Positions 62,473-64,000 of a DNA stretch of 64,000 nt are shown piece by piece. Where the stretch lies: assembly GCA_030374805.1 (NCBI GenBank), contig JARGSG010000091.1:235989-299988 (forward strand), read 5' to 3'. The translations under genes were made by a program, and so were the position numbers. The notes under the pieces were generated by a model. That model saw nothing but the letters and a program-made list of their open reading frames with translations, did no database searches and was not told the DNA's origin. Positions within the stretch are counted from its first letter, which is position 1. The number at the start of each line of letters is the position of its first letter. The DNA is from Gracilaria gracilis (Eukaryota > Rhodophyta > Florideophyceae > Gracilariales > Gracilariaceae).

Positions 62473-64000
62473 TTACCCATCATTCGGCATGTCCTCTCCT
62501 TTGTGGTTCCAGTAGCTTACCCTGAAATGGTGTGGTATGGCTGAGGGCGGCTCAGCAGTGTCACCATCGGCGCCCCAGCCATACCAACGTACGGTGTACT
62601 TTAGACCATCTGGGGTACGGCGGTGACCTACAAGGCTTTCCACTGGGAACTCATTAGAGACCTGGGCTGGTATCGTTTCACCACTTTGGTTTAGATGAGC
62701 ATCGGTACCACTAGGGGTAGGTGTTTTCCTCTGAAGGAGCAACCGTAATCCCCGCAGTGTGGTACGTAGTCTGGGTCGTCACCCTGTGCGTCATCATTAA
62801 CCTCGATGGGTGTCCCGTCTTCCCGGGGCTGAGTCCTCAGGGCAACCGCTTGTGGGTCACGCGCGGATTCTCCGCGTTCCTTCCTGGACTGAACCGTCTG
62901 AGGTGCAACCGTGATTCGGTCAATAGAGATCGTATTCTCTACACCATCTTGGGTTCACCGTCACCGTGTGGTCGGTTGCTCGAACTACCTTGAAAGGTCC
63001 CGATGATTTCGGAAGAAGCTTGGAATTGATATCTCTATCAATAGCTTCATCATCGGCCTCATCACCCGGTCGTGGCTTAGCTCCTTTCGGAGGGTGGTCA
63101 ATAAAGACATATTGACCCGGCGTAGCAGTTACCACTTGGGTTACCTTTCGGTCGTAGTCCTCCTTGTACCGCTTCTGGGATGCTGTGAGCTTGCTCTCAG
63201 CATACTTGAGAGCACGTCTCAACCTCAAAAGGGTATTCCGTTTGACCTGTGACGGTGTGAGCGCTCCGGTGGCTTCTTGTCCTAATGGGTCCCCTTCAAC
63301 AACAATACCTGGTGGGTGTCTTGACAGTATTAGATCGAACGGCGTAGTTTGCGTCGCTCGATGAACCTGAAGGTTATATGCATATGTCAAGGGCTGCACG
63401 AGCTCGTCCCAACCAGTTTGGTGTTCTTCCGTATAATGTCGCAGCCTAGATACCAGTGTTCGGTTAAAGCGCTCCACTTGCCCATTCGTTTGCGGATGGT
63501 AGGCAGTAGTGAAGTAGTGCTTAATACCCAAGAGGTTACAAACAGCTTCAAAGAACTTGGAAGCTCAGTTCGAACCATTGTCGGTAAGTAGATAAAGCGG
63601 TGCACCATACGGGTAGATCCAATTGTTCAAGAACGCCACCGCGAGGGTCGTCGATTTCGTGTCCTTCAAGGGTATCGCTCGCGTGAGCTTCGAGAACCTG
63701 TCGGTGATTACGATGATGTACTGATATCCCCTTGTGGATTTTGGTAATGGACCCAGAAGGTCTATTGCGACGAACTCGAGAGGACCCGCTGCAGGGAATA
63801 ACTTCAAGTATTTCCTGTGCTTCCGGAGGCCTCCACGGGTACGTACGCAAGATTCACATTGACCTACAAAGGTATATATATCATTAGACCATATGAGGCC
63901 AGTAGTACCCTTGCCTCAAGGTGTAGTACATTCTCGTACCTCCAGGGTGTCCTGAAAGCCTTGGGTAGTGGGCTAGGTACAGCACCCGATGGCGCAGCAC
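62473..64000 (-). pseudogene. 3' part of a decayed gypsy pol: integrase and chromodomain, element 3
   Basis: Reading leftward from the window edge: CESC of the integrase zinc region (~63850), FVAIDLLGPLPKS with the first Asp, LLTDNGSN with the second, an in-frame TGA at 63567-63565, then KHYFTTAYHPQTNGQVERFN with the Glu. The ORF ends at 62920, and after a broken ~180-bp stretch a chromodomain follows (FPVESLVGHRRTPDGLKYTV, RWYGWGADGD) ending at 62473. The TGA most likely replaced a Trp codon. The layout resembles element 2, but the sequence is clearly a different family. Confidence 0.85.

Larger units (their letters stand above)
59752..64000. mobile_element. Remnants of one or more further gypsy elements
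   Basis: The left edge TGTGGGGTCC may start an LTR; TATATATA-like sequence at ~60015-60023, a hairpin around CCCATGAC...GTCATGGG (~60073-60092) and an AT-rich run at ~60119-60150 would fit an LTR of ~420 bp. A gag-like ORF follows on the + strand. From ~62473 to the window end a decayed integrase/chromodomain reads on the minus strand. Either two elements lie back to back or one is inserted in another. The right end is outside the window. Confidence 0.6.

Overview
The window is nuclear DNA from a eukaryote. It holds a 26S proteasome subunit, an OSCA/CSC1-type channel, a BET1-type SNARE, an ARF-GEF fragment, chromodomain Ty3/gypsy retroelements and PIF/Harbinger DNA transposons. Recognisable genes are compact and almost intronless; the only intron seen clearly is 55 bp, inside a decayed transposase. 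Compact intron-poor genes among abundant Gypsy and Harbinger elements would suit a red alga, perhaps a florideophyte, but this is a guess from gene style. No ribosomal or organellar marker is present to test it.

Layout. 1-8.7 kb is a gene-dense host block: 3' part of RPN1 (+), a two-C2 copine-like protein (+), an OSCA/CSC1-like channel (-), a multi-pass membrane protein (+) and a BET1-like SNARE (-). The last three lie in an unusually GC-rich island with a 373-bp divergent promoter. 8.8-27.5 kb is a tandem array with four copies of an unrecognised 190-codon gene on ~3.2-3.4-kb units. A nearly intact chromodomain gypsy element (17536-23153, minus strand, 5-bp target duplication AACAG) sits in the third spacer. 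27.5-36.5 kb holds a pair of bacterial-looking genes now behind TATA-type promoters: a leftward frameshifted protein and a rightward broken ~5-kb RHS/YD-repeat gene, separated by a decayed duplication of the leftward gene's 5' end.

36.9-47.2 kb is bounded by matching 27-bp terminal inverted repeats (24/27 identical), each flanked by TAA, the usual kind of Harbinger target duplication. An intact Myb/SANT-like gene sits inside the left end and an intact DDE transposase inside the right end, facing each other. About 7 kb of unrelated sequence lies between them: a broken unidentified gene, a small ORF, an Rpp21-like gene and a truncated ARF-GEF. This looks like a very large, gene-carrying PIF/Harbinger element and is the most notable observation here. 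Just outside it is a second, catalytically dead Harbinger-type transposase with a tRNA-like tail.

48.5-59.0 kb is a second chromodomain gypsy element (851-bp LTRs, target duplication GAAAA). Its pol is broken by three stop codons and two frameshifts. 59.75-64 kb holds pieces of at least one more such element, with decayed minus-strand integrase and chromodomain and a plus-strand gag-like ORF, cut by the window edge.
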